NCBI RefSeq assembly: GCF_001424225.1
Contig: NZ_LMOR01000004.1
Location: 434,001-498,000 of the forward strand
DNA: 64,000 nt
Direction of reading: 5' to 3'
Source of the DNA: Microbacterium sp. Leaf151
GTDB taxonomy: Bacteria > Actinomycetota > Actinomycetes > Actinomycetales > Microbacteriaceae
Each line of letters starts with the position of its first letter. The stretch's first letter is position 1. The notes below the pieces were generated by a model. That model ran no database searches, was not told the DNA's origin, and saw only the letters and a program-made list of their open reading frames with translations. The translations under genes and the position numbers were made by a program. Shown piece after piece: positions 1-7,513 of this stretch.

Positions 1-866
1 GGCCAGTCGCGCGGGGTCACGAACCCCTCGACGACGCCCGACAGTGCGAGGGCGAAGACGAGTCCCACCGCCACCGTCGCGAGCGACCGCCCTGCAGCGG
101 CGAGGGCCTCTCCGCGCGTGCGTCGGCCGGGCGCGACCCACGCCCAGAAGATCTGGAGCCCCGCCGCCCCCGCGACGAAGATGCACGTGAGCTCGAGCAG
201 ACCGTGCGGGAGGATGAACTGGAAGAACACATCGGCGCGGTCGAAGGCGATCATGATCGCGGCCGACTGACCCACGCCCACGGCGTTCTGCATGATCACC
301 ATCGCCGGCCATACCCCGGTCACCCCGAACATCACGCACTGCGCCGCGATCCAGGCGTTGTTGGTCCAGACCGTCCCCGCGAAGATCGCGTTCGGATTCT
401 CGCGGTAGTAGTCGACGAACTGCTCGTCGGCGTAGTTCTGCAGATCGCTCTGCGCGCCGAGCGCGGCGATCGCGGCGGGATCGCCCGAGATCCACAGGGC
501 GACCAGCGTCGACACCAGGAGGAAGAACACCGTCACCGCCAGCGTCATCCATCGCACGCGGTACAGGGCTGCCGGCAGCTGCAGCAGGAAGAAGCGAGGC
601 AGCTGCTTGAGGACGTTCTCACGGACGCCGGTCAGGCGGAGCCGGGTGCGAGCCAGCAGGATCGAGACGTAGTCGCCCTGCGGGGTGCGGCCGGCCGACG
701 TCTTGATGTCGGCGAGATCGGCCGACGCCGCACGATAGCGGGTGACGAGTTCGTCGACCTCAGGGCCGCTCAGATGCCGCATGCGCCCGAGCTCGTCGAG
801 ACGGGCCCACTCGTCCCGCCGAGCAGCCGTGAGGGCGTCGAGGTCCATGTGGTCAACTGTACGCAT
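1..866 (-). CDS. SpoIIM-like (DUF95) membrane protein, 3' end outside window
   Basis: The minus-strand frame opens at ATG 866 and runs off the left edge, giving about 288 visible residues. GGAGG lies 7 nt before the ATG and supports this start; a second in-frame ATG is at 848. The N-terminal 80 residues are soluble and charged. Several hydrophobic segments follow, around the stretch LAVTVFFLLVSTLVALWI and a conserved-looking segment with ILPHGLLEL, typical of stage II sporulation protein M/DUF95 proteins. In non-sporulating actinobacteria this family sits beside an RDD protein and MoxR/DUF58 genes; here the RDD gene is divergent, as recalled for Rv3694c/Rv3695. The role is unknown, probably envelope-related. 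Confidence 0.8.
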   Translation of the reverse strand, partial: MRTVDHMDLDALTAARRDEWARLDELGRMRHLSGPEVDELVTRYRAASADLADIKTSAGRTPQGDYVSILLARTRLRLTGVRENVLKQLPRFFLLQLPAALYRVRWMTLAVTVFFLLVSTLVALWISGDPAAIAALGAQSDLQNYADEQFVDYYRENPNAIFAGTVWTNNAWIAAQCVMFGVTGVWPAMVIMQNAVGVGQSAAIMIAFDRADVFFQFILPHGLLELTCIFVAGAAGLQIFWAWVAPGRRTRGEALAAAGRSLATVAVGLVFALALSGVVEGFVTPRDW

Positions 867-909
867 GGCTCTGCCTCCGACCCCCGCTCCCGCGGTCTCC
901 GTGGTGCAC

Positions 910-1695
910 ATGAACGCGGACGAAACCCTCACCGGCGAAGCCGTCGCCCTCGACGTTCAGCCGGTCGGTTTCTTCCTTCGCGCCGTCGGAGCCGTCATCG
1001 ACTTCGTCGTCGGTATCGCCGTGCTGGTGGGCTGTGCTCTGCTCCTGCTCTGGATGATCGGGGCGGGCACCCTGCCGGAGTCGGCGATCGGCATCGGCGT
1101 CATCTCGTTGCTCGTGGTCGTCATGGTGGTGCTGCCCACCTCGGTCGAGACGCTGTCTCGCGGGCGCAGTCTCGGCCGGCTGGCTGTGGGGGCCCGCATC
1201 GTGCGCACCGACGGCGGCGCCGCGGGCTTCCGGCAGGCCTTCATCCGCGCGTTGGTGGGGGTGCTCGAGCTGTGGTTCACCCTGGGCGCGATCGCGGCCG
1301 TCGTCGGCATCTTCACGCCGCGCGCGCAACGCCTCGGCGACCTGCTGGCGGGTACGGCCAGCGAACGCACCCGTACGCGCCCCTTGCCGCCCGCAGCCCC
1401 CGGGGTGCCACCGGGTCTCGAGCCCTGGGCCGAGATCGCCGACGTCACGCGGCTGCCCGATCGTCTCGCCGCGCGCATGTCGCAGTTCGTGCGCGGAGCC
1501 GAGGCACTGGAGCCTGCCGCACGAGCCCGCGTCGCGGCATCCCTGGCCGAGGCCGTGCGCCCCTTCGTCTCACCCCACCCGTCCGTGGATGGCGAGACTT
1601 TCGTCCGCGCGGTGTCGGCCGTGCGGCGCGACCGCGAGTACCGCGCGCTGGTCCTGGAGAGTTCGCGGGCCGCGGCGCTCACCGAGCAGCCCTGA
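910..1695 (+). CDS. RDD family membrane protein
   Basis: 261 residues. The N-terminal part has the RDD pattern: FFLRAVGAVIDFVVG (the R and D at the start of the first membrane helix), a second hydrophobic segment, then SRGRSLGRLAVGARIV and a third helix ending near residue 140. The C-terminal 120 residues are soluble. RDD proteins are poorly defined integral membrane proteins, some linked to transport. It is divergent from the SpoIIM-like gene. The start is uncertain: ATG 910 is chosen for length, an in-frame ATG at 865 would overlap the divergent start, and neither has a clear ribosome binding site. Confidence 0.8.
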   Translation: MNADETLTGEAVALDVQPVGFFLRAVGAVIDFVVGIAVLVGCALLLLWMIGAGTLPESAIGIGVISLLVVVMVVLPTSVETLSRGRSLGRLAVGARIVRTDGGAAGFRQAFIRALVGVLELWFTLGAIAAVVGIFTPRAQRLGDLLAGTASERTRTRPLPPAAPGVPPGLEPWAEIADVTRLPDRLAARMSQFVRGAEALEPAARARVAASLAEAVRPFVSPHPSVDGETFVRAVSAVRRDREYRALVLESSRAAALTEQP

Positions 1696-1729
1696 CCCGC
1701 ACGGCTTCGATTCGGGGCGGATATGGCCG

Positions 1730-1756
1730 TTCGGGGCGGGATTCCTTTGCCCCGAA
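1730..1756. terminator. Possible terminator hairpin between convergent genes
   Basis: TTCGGGGC pairs perfectly with GCCCCGAA (8 bp, 11-nt loop) between the ends of the RDD gene and the DUF3499 gene. There is no clear T-tract, so this is weak. Confidence 0.3.
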
Positions 1757-1835
1757 AGGTGAAGCACTCCCCCAACATCCCGATGGAGGAGTGCGAAACC
1801 CGACCTTCCGCGCACGCCCTTCCGGCGCGAGAGGA

Positions 1836-2042
1836 TCAGGTGCGCAGCGTCTCGTGACGCACGACCACCCAGCCCTTGGGAACCGACAGCCGATCGGCGT
1901 GGATCGCGCACAGGTCGTGCGCATGAGGGTCGCCGGCGGGACCCATGGGGCCCAGGGCTGCCATCTGGTCGCCGTAGTCGTAGGTGAGGGTGCTCATCGC
2001 CTCGCGGGCACATCCCACCTTCGAGCAGAGTCTGTCGCGCAT
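1836..2042 (-). CDS. DUF3499 family protein
   Basis: 68 residues. It carries the family pattern: CSKVGC near residue 5, a central LTYDYGDQ segment, then DLCAIHADRL and KGWVVVR. The Cys and His positions look like a small metal-binding ribbon. The function is unknown. DUF3499 (recalled as Rv3258c) is conserved next to a zincin-family gene and whiB2/manA-type genes, as here. It is at the short end for the family. ATG 2042 is supported by a TAGGCT -10 box 8 nt upstream, suggesting a leaderless or near-leaderless message. Confidence 0.8.
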   Translation of the reverse strand: MRDRLCSKVGCAREAMSTLTYDYGDQMAALGPMGPAGDPHAHDLCAIHADRLSVPKGWVVVRHETLRT

Positions 2043-2050
2043 CGCCGGTC

Positions 2051-2056
2051 AGCCTA
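2051..2056 (-). promoter_or_regulatory. -10 box (TAGGCT) for the DUF3499 gene
   Basis: TAGGCT on the minus strand ends 8 nt before ATG 2042, leaving almost no room for a leader. Confidence 0.5.
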
Positions 2057-2142
2057 GTCAGCACCTCCCCCGCAGCCTTCGCGCCGCGCCGATGCCCGGC
2101 ATCCGCTCCCTCACCGCCGGCGCATGCAGGGTCTGCCGGCCG

Positions 2143-2172
2143 GTGCACCCGGGTCTGCCCACCCGGGCGCAC
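2143..2172. promoter_or_regulatory. Inverted repeat in divergent promoter region
   Basis: GTGCACCCGGG and CCCGGGCGCAC are near-perfect inverted arms (one G-T pair, 8-nt gap). They end 9 nt before the TAGGAT -10 box of the zincin-like gene, so they cover its -35 region. It could be an operator or just GC-rich structure. Confidence 0.3.
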
Positions 2173-2181
2173 GCGCGAACG

Positions 2182-2187
2182 TAGGAT
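2182..2187 (+). promoter_or_regulatory. -10 box (TAGGAT), leaderless start of zincin-like gene
   Basis: TAGGAT is followed by 6 nt and then ATG 2194, the spacing expected if transcription starts at the A of the start codon. Confidence 0.55.
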
Positions 2188-2193
2188 GGGCGC

Positions 2194-2628
2194 ATGATGC
2201 GTCGCCGATCCCGCGAAGCGCGGCCGGTCGCCCGCCCGTCGCGTCACGGGCGGCACGGGCGCGAGAACCGCAGCCCGGTGGTGCGACCGCCGCTGCCCCC
2301 GATCGACACGCGCGTCGAGAGATTCGACATCGCGGTGAGCACCGCGGCGGAGTTCCTGCGCTCGGCCTGGACCGACCTGCGCGAGGTGTCGTTCGAGATC
2401 GGCATCATGCCCCCCGCCTCGGCCGACGGCATCCCGCGCTGGACGGTTCTGCGGGAGCAGAAGCGCATCATCCTGTACCGCGTGCCCATCGAACGCTTGG
2501 GACACCCGCATCAGGACGACGATCTGCACCGTCGCATGGTGATCGAGGGGGCGGTGTTCCGCGCGGCCGCCGAGTATCTCGATCGTGATCCCTGGGACCT
2601 CGGACCGGAGCGGTTCCGCTTCTTCTGA
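2194..2628 (+). CDS. Zincin-like metallopeptidase family protein, catalytic motif absent
   Basis: 144 residues with a basic 40-residue N-terminus. The order DUF3499 / this gene / DUF5719 / glycosyltransferase / whiB matches the actinobacterial locus where the family (PF06262, recalled as Rv3259) is usual. The segment REVSFEIGIMPP followed by KRIILYRVPIERL fits its core. The expected HExxH helix is not present: the equivalent region reads MVIEGAVFRAAAEYL, with no histidine pair. It is therefore probably not a zinc peptidase, unless the family assignment is wrong. The start follows TAGGAT by 6 nt. Confidence 0.65.
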   Translation: MMRRRSREARPVARPSRHGRHGRENRSPVVRPPLPPIDTRVERFDIAVSTAAEFLRSAWTDLREVSFEIGIMPPASADGIPRWTVLREQKRIILYRVPIERLGHPHQDDDLHRRMVIEGAVFRAAAEYLDRDPWDLGPERFRFF

Positions 2629-2712
2629 GCCACCGCCTCATGGAATGACGCGATCCCGCGCATCTCGCCGTCACCGCGATGCGACCCCGGCGCGTGCCGC
2701 CGAGTCGGCCCC

Positions 2713-4104
2713 TCAGGGCAGGACGGTGACCGCCGACGCCGCCGCATCGGCGGGCCAGAGCGGGTACGACGCCAGTACCGACGTCCCGGCGTATGTGACG
2801 GCGGCGCGCACGGGCGCAGTCGTCTCGAGGCGGTACACGCCGGCCGCGACCGACAGTGCCGCGCTCGAACCCGCAGCGATAGAGGTCGCAACGGGGTCGC
2901 CGCCCTCGACGGGAGTGAGCGTGACGCTCGCGTCGCTCGTGCCCGTCGCGAGCACCACCGCCGCCCCCGAGCCGGGGGCCACGGCGACGACGCTGGGATC
3001 GGCGATCTCGGGGGCCGCGGCGTACCAGGCGAAGTCGGAGCCCTGACCGAAGCCCGTCGTCGACCACGTCGCACCCACGACGGGGGCCGTGGCCGTCACC
3101 TCGACCGTGTACATGCCCTCGGCTGTGCCCGACAGGTCGACGGCGGTGGGGAGTCCGGCGCTCAGCGGGATGTCGAAGGCGGCGGGGGCGGGGGTCGCGG
3201 CACCCACCGGGACCAGGGTGATGGTGGCGGTGGCGTCTTCACCCGGCGCCAGCAGGCGCAGGACGGTGCCGACCTGGCCCGCCGCGGCCGGGATGACCTG
3301 CACACCCGGCATCACCAGGCGCGTGTCGGCCTGCGCCGTCGGGGCCACCTGCTCGACACCACCGGGCAGCAGCACCCGGGTCACACTCGTCTGCAGAGCC
3401 GCGTGCACGGGAGCACCGGCCGAGACGACCCGCACGACGGGACTCTCCTCCCCCAGCAGCAGTCCGGCCAGGGGGACGATGCGGCGCTCACCGGCCGCGA
3501 TGACGACGTTCTGTCCGCTCGGCGGCGTCGACACGCCCTGCGAGCCGTACACCGACAGCTGCACCGTCGCCGGCACGCTGCCGGGGTTGGCCAGCTCGAT
3601 CAGATCGTTCGCGCCCGTGGTGCTCGCGCCTCCTACCAGCCACGACTCCGCCAGGGGCGGGCGGCACGCGGATGCCGCGAAGCCGACGAGGTCGTCGGAT
3701 GAGGCGGTGGCCGAGGTCGCCGCGGCGATCGACGTCAGGACCCCCTCGCGCGGTGCCGCCCGGAGGGCGGGGGCGTCGCCGTCGGACGCTCCCGTCGCTC
3801 CGCCGAGCGCGCTCGTGGTCGCACCGGCGTCGGCCGGTCCGCTCACGATCTCCGACGCGGCGGCGGCGCTGAGGCTGCCCGCGGCGTCGGCACTGCGCCC
3901 GAGCGCCAGCAGCGGACCATCGCAGGCGAGCACCGTGTCGCTGGGCGCCGGGGTCGCCTGCAGGCGAACCGGTTGCGCCGCGTACTGGGGCCAGGGCACC
4001 GCGATCGCGGCGACGGTGCCGACGACGGCTGCCGCAGCGATGGCCGCCCCGGCGACCAGCCGAGCGCTCGTGGCGGCGTAACGGGCGAGACGGCGCTCAC
4101 TCAT
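2713..4104 (-). CDS. DUF5719 family extracytoplasmic protein
   Basis: 463 residues. One transmembrane segment lies at about residues 15-33 (alanine/valine rich). The remainder is Ala/Val/Thr/Ser-rich and predicted outside the membrane, with repeated beta-type stretches and the pattern SWLVGGASTTGANDLIELANPG typical of DUF5719 proteins. ATG 4104 overlaps the stop of the upstream glycosyltransferase by 4 nt (ATGA), so the two are probably co-translated. Family members lie next to the large membrane glycosyltransferase near whiB in many actinobacteria; the role is not established, presumably cell-envelope glycan assembly. The reading frame stays open far upstream of 4104, but that part is antisense noise over the glycosyltransferase. 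Confidence 0.75.
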   Translation of the reverse strand: MSERRLARYAATSARLVAGAAIAAAAVVGTVAAIAVPWPQYAAQPVRLQATPAPSDTVLACDGPLLALGRSADAAGSLSAAAASEIVSGPADAGATTSALGGATGASDGDAPALRAAPREGVLTSIAAATSATASSDDLVGFAASACRPPLAESWLVGGASTTGANDLIELANPGSVPATVQLSVYGSQGVSTPPSGQNVVIAAGERRIVPLAGLLLGEESPVVRVVSAGAPVHAALQTSVTRVLLPGGVEQVAPTAQADTRLVMPGVQVIPAAAGQVGTVLRLLAPGEDATATITLVPVGAATPAPAAFDIPLSAGLPTAVDLSGTAEGMYTVEVTATAPVVGATWSTTGFGQGSDFAWYAAAPEIADPSVVAVAPGSGAAVVLATGTSDASVTLTPVEGGDPVATSIAAGSSAALSVAAGVYRLETTAPVRAAVTYAGTSVLASYPLWPADAAASAVTVLP

Positions 4105-6947
4105 CGCGAACCTCCCGATGTCGGTCCGACGATGCGCGGGGTGCGCCGCGCGATGCGACGCGAGGCGGCGGTGGGAACGGCCAGCAGCAGCGCGATCACC
4201 AGCACGCCGAGCGAGCCCAGCGCGACGAGCCGCTGAAGGGTCGTCCCGTGCTCGTCCAACGGCGCGCGAGGGATGACCTCGGTGTTCACGCGCCAGAGGT
4301 CTCCGCGCGAGGTCGTTCCCACGGGATCGAGCAGGTCGCGCTGGTCGAGAGAGGTGGCGGCTCCCAGCCGGTCGCCGAGCACGACGTCGTTCTGTGTCGA
4401 CGGCGCCGAAGACAGCAGGACGAAGCCGATCCCCCGCTCGGCCAGCCGCGATACGACGTCGTCGGTCGACGGTGACACCAGATCGGCGGCGAGGGCGGCG
4501 AGTTCGCGTTGCTGGTCGTCGGCGGAGGTGCGCGTGGCGTCGACCGTACTCTGGCCCGACAGCGTGGCGCTTCCGCCCCAGACCACCTCGACGCGCAGTC
4601 CGTCGTCGCGGGGGTCGAGCACGAGCGTCCCGATGGCGAGCGAGCCGCGCCCCTCGGCGGCGACGAAGGCGGGAAGGGTCGAGACGGGTCCGTTCGTCAG
4701 CACCGAGCGCTGGGTGGCACCGTCGGCGAGTTGCGCGGTGAGCGCCGGAGCGACGGCCACGGCGAGCGCCAACACCGCCGCGAGCGCGCCGATCGGGCGC
4801 AGGGCCCGGACACGGTCGGGGATGCCGGCGTCCAGGGCGACGACGGCGGCGCCGACCACACCCACCCACGCCAGGCTGAGGCCGGAACCGGCCCAGAGCG
4901 GCACCGCGGCGGCGGAGTCGTCGAACGACACGGCGACACCGACGGCGGCGAACGCCGTGGCGAGCCCCGCTACGGCGATGACGATGAGCCCGGATGCCGT
5001 GATCCAGCGCGCCGTGAGCACCGACAGCACGGCGAGGAACGCGAGCGGTGCCAGGAGCAGCCCCACCCACCACACCGGGTGACCGAGCAGACTCGCCCAC
5101 CCGCCCGGGTCGGAGGTGGGGAACCCCGCGGCCAGCAGCGCACGGCCGATCGGATCGGGCGAGACCTCGGCTCCCGCGAACGGCACGCCGGGGTCGGCGA
5201 GCAGACCCCACGCGTTGCCCGCTCGCACCTGGGTCCATACGAGCGGGGCGAAGATCACCGCCGAGGGGATCACCAGCCACACCACGCGGGCGATGCCGCG
5301 GCCGGCGACGAGGGCGACGACCACGAGGGCGGCGCACCACAGCACGACCACCGCGGGCGCGAGGGACGGCGCGCAGGCGAGTACCGCGACGAGCAGCACG
5401 GATGCCGCCCCGGCCGGTGCCCAGGAGCGATGCGCGACGCTGGCGGCGGAGAACAGCCACGGCAGCAGCAGGTGCGCCAGCACCCCGGCGGGACGGCCCT
5501 CGACGAGCGCGGCGAGGAAGGTCGGTGCGAGCGCCCACGAGATCGCCGCGACGATGCGCAGCAGCGACGACTCCGTCACACGCGTGGCGGCGAACCATCC
5601 GCCGAGCACGGCGAGCGGGAGCGCGAGGACCCACAGCACGACGAACGCGCGCGACGGATCGCCCGGAGACAGGGTCCCGACCATCGCGACGAGAGCTGCG
5701 AACGGGTCGGCGGGGCCGATGGCATCCAGTCCGAGTGGGCGCTGCCCCCAGGCCGCGTCCTGCCACAACTGTGCGACATTCGCCCGCAGAGGCGCCAGTG
5801 CGCCGCCGCCGAGCACCGGCCAGGCCAGCAGCGGGGCGAACAGCGCCACCGACACGGCGAGCGCGCCGAGCACGGTCCACGCGCCGCCCCCCACGAAGAA
5901 CTTCAGTTCACTGCGGACGGGGGCGTCGGGGTCGCCCACGTCGCCCTGCCAGCGCACGCGCATCTCGGCGCGCGAGACGCGCAATGGGGCGATCCGAGAC
6001 CATCCGACGCTCCGGACCGCGCGAATCCGCCGCCGCGCGCGGGCGACAGCGGCCGGCCGCGCCATCACGAGCAGCGTCGCCCCCCATTCGGGCAGCACGC
6101 GGTGCGGCACCTTCGTCACCAGGTGGACGAACGTGCGCCACACGGCGAGGGGCAGGAACGACAGCCAGTGCAGCGGGACCGCGGGGGCCGGCGCGTACAC
6201 GAGTCGGCGGTGCAGTTGCGCCGTGCGGGTCGCGAACGCGCGGCGGCGCGCGCGACGACGACCGCGGGCCATGGCCGCGACGCCGTCACCGGCGACGGCG
6301 ACCCGGGCGGCGGGGACCACGGCGACGAGGCGCGCGCCCAATCGCGCGCGGACCCCCAGGTCGAGTCCCTCGTCGGCACCGCCGAGGGCGGGATCGAGTC
6401 CGCCGAGCGCGGTCCAGGCGTCGCGCCGCACGAGGAGCCCGCGCACGTCGGCACCGAGCACGTCGGAGGAGCGATCGCGCTGACCCTGGTCGAGCTCGCC
6501 CGCGACGAGGTCGACGGTGGCGCCGTAACGATTCATGCTCACGCCCAGGGACCGGATGACGTCACGATCGTCCCAGTCGACGAGCTTGGGGGCCGCCACC
6601 ACCAGCGGCGGCGAGAGTTCGAGGGCACCCGCGAGACGCTCGAGCGCCTCGGGATCGGCGGCGGTGTCCTGCGCCAGGAGCCAGACCGCATCCCCCGTCA
6701 GGCGGGGTGTCGCCAGCGCCGTCGCCGCGGCGAACGACGTCCCGGCGGATGCCGTGATCACACCCTCGGCTCCTGACCCGGCGGCCAGGCGAGTGAGCTC
6801 GGCGTCGGGGCCGCACAGCACGATGGTGAGGGCATCGACGCGACGGGTCTGGGCCGCGAGGGCGGAGAGCGTGCGCTGGAGATGGTTCGCCGCGGGAGTG
6901 CGTCCTTCGGGACGCACGACGAGGATGGCGTGTACACGGTCGGGCAT
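4101..6947 (-). CDS. Large membrane glycosyltransferase family 2 protein
   Basis: 948 residues. Residues 1 to about 230 are a GT-A fold: an N-terminal nucleotide-binding-like strand (HAILVVRP), a helix with LSALAAQTR, and the acceptor-side signature LGGLDPALGGADEGLDLG. From about residue 345 to 930 there are a dozen or so hydrophobic segments interrupted by extracytoplasmic loops, ending with a helix and a basic tail. This architecture occurs beside DUF5719 and whiB genes in actinobacteria. The donor and product are unknown; polyprenyl-phosphate-linked sugar use in the envelope is plausible. A TAGGCT -10 box ends 10 nt before ATG 6947. Confidence 0.8.
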   Translation of the reverse strand: MPDRVHAILVVRPEGRTPAANHLQRTLSALAAQTRRVDALTIVLCGPDAELTRLAAGSGAEGVITASAGTSFAAATALATPRLTGDAVWLLAQDTAADPEALERLAGALELSPPLVVAAPKLVDWDDRDVIRSLGVSMNRYGATVDLVAGELDQGQRDRSSDVLGADVRGLLVRRDAWTALGGLDPALGGADEGLDLGVRARLGARLVAVVPAARVAVAGDGVAAMARGRRRARRRAFATRTAQLHRRLVYAPAPAVPLHWLSFLPLAVWRTFVHLVTKVPHRVLPEWGATLLVMARPAAVARARRRIRAVRSVGWSRIAPLRVSRAEMRVRWQGDVGDPDAPVRSELKFFVGGGAWTVLGALAVSVALFAPLLAWPVLGGGALAPLRANVAQLWQDAAWGQRPLGLDAIGPADPFAALVAMVGTLSPGDPSRAFVVLWVLALPLAVLGGWFAATRVTESSLLRIVAAISWALAPTFLAALVEGRPAGVLAHLLLPWLFSAASVAHRSWAPAGAASVLLVAVLACAPSLAPAVVVLWCAALVVVALVAGRGIARVVWLVIPSAVIFAPLVWTQVRAGNAWGLLADPGVPFAGAEVSPDPIGRALLAAGFPTSDPGGWASLLGHPVWWVGLLLAPLAFLAVLSVLTARWITASGLIVIAVAGLATAFAAVGVAVSFDDSAAAVPLWAGSGLSLAWVGVVGAAVVALDAGIPDRVRALRPIGALAAVLALAVAVAPALTAQLADGATQRSVLTNGPVSTLPAFVAAEGRGSLAIGTLVLDPRDDGLRVEVVWGGSATLSGQSTVDATRTSADDQQRELAALAADLVSPSTDDVVSRLAERGIGFVLLSSAPSTQNDVVLGDRLGAATSLDQRDLLDPVGTTSRGDLWRVNTEVIPRAPLDEHGTTLQRLVALGSLGVLVIALLLAVPTAASRRIARRTPRIVGPTSGGSR

Positions 6948-7045
6948 GACGCGGATCAGCCTAAGTCCGCCTCGGCACGATCGCGGACGCCGCGCCGTCG
7001 GCCACCGGATCGCTCACGCGTGCAGCGGGGGCGGGGGCGTGCGAC

Positions 7046-7369
7046 TCAGGCGCGACGCTTGAGCTTGCGGCGCTCGCGCTCGCTGAGTCCGCCCCAGATG
7101 CCGAAGCGCTCGTCGTTCTGCAGGGCGTACTCGAGGCACTCGCTCTTGACATCGCACGAGGTGCAGATGCGCTTGGCATCGCGGGTCGATCCGCCCTTCT
7201 CGGGGAAGAACGCCTCGGGGTCGGTCTGCGAGCAGAGCGCATCGGTCTGCCACGCGAGGGTGTTCTCCTCGGTCGTGTCGATGTCGCGGCGAACGCCGGG
7301 AACACCGAGGTCGACCGGGTCTACGAACCAGTTGTCCGGAACACCGGACCGGTACTGCGACGTCGCCAT
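7046..7369 (-). CDS. whiB: WhiB family iron-sulfur transcriptional regulator
   Basis: 107 residues from ATG 7369. Four cysteines are arranged as in Wbl proteins: ALC, then after a 22-residue loop ICTSC and SEC, binding a [4Fe-4S] cluster. They are followed by the GIWGG turn and a basic C-terminus (RERRKLKRR) that contacts DNA. Placement between manA and the DUF5719 locus matches WhiB2 (recalled as Rv3260c) / Streptomyces WhiB, which controls cell division and sporulation septation genes. GGGGGAGGA precedes the ATG by a few bases. An upstream TTG at 7450 would overlap the -35 box and is rejected. Confidence 0.93.
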   Translation of the reverse strand: MATSQYRSGVPDNWFVDPVDLGVPGVRRDIDTTEENTLAWQTDALCSQTDPEAFFPEKGGSTRDAKRICTSCDVKSECLEYALQNDERFGIWGGLSERERRKLKRRA

Positions 7370-7421
7370 ATCATCCTCCCCCTCGTTCGAGCCCCCATGA
7401 CGCGGCCTGCACGTAGGGATA

Positions 7422-7450
7422 ATTACACCCGTGTGATTCGGATTGGTCAA
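7422..7450 (-). promoter_or_regulatory. whiB promoter, TTGACC-17 nt-TGTAAT
   Basis: On the minus strand TTGACC (7450-7445) and TGTAAT (7427-7422) are separated by exactly 17 nt, the best sigma-70-type promoter in the window. It predicts a transcript starting near 7415 with a leader of about 45 nt carrying the strong ribosome binding site of whiB. Confidence 0.7.
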
Positions 7451-7478
7451 GTCGCGGATGGTAAACCCTCAAGGGCGA

Positions 7479-7509
7479 CCTGAACCTTCAGGACACGCCA
7501 CGGCGTGTC
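7479..7509. promoter_or_regulatory. Two adjacent short palindromes upstream of whiB promoter
   Basis: CCTGAA-CC-TTCAGG (7479-7492) and GACACGCC-AC-GGCGTGTC (7492-7509) are perfect inverted repeats lying between manA and the whiB -35 box. They could be operator half-sites, or the second could end manA transcription; it has no T-tract. Confidence 0.35.
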
Positions 7510-7513
7510 GCGG

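Noticed and set aside
4509..6776. A 755-codon open frame on the plus strand opposite the large glycosyltransferase
   Set aside because: Composition is Arg/Gly/Glu/His-rich with no domain, and the minus-strand gene has clear GT motifs, membrane helices and promoter. It is a GC-rich shadow frame.
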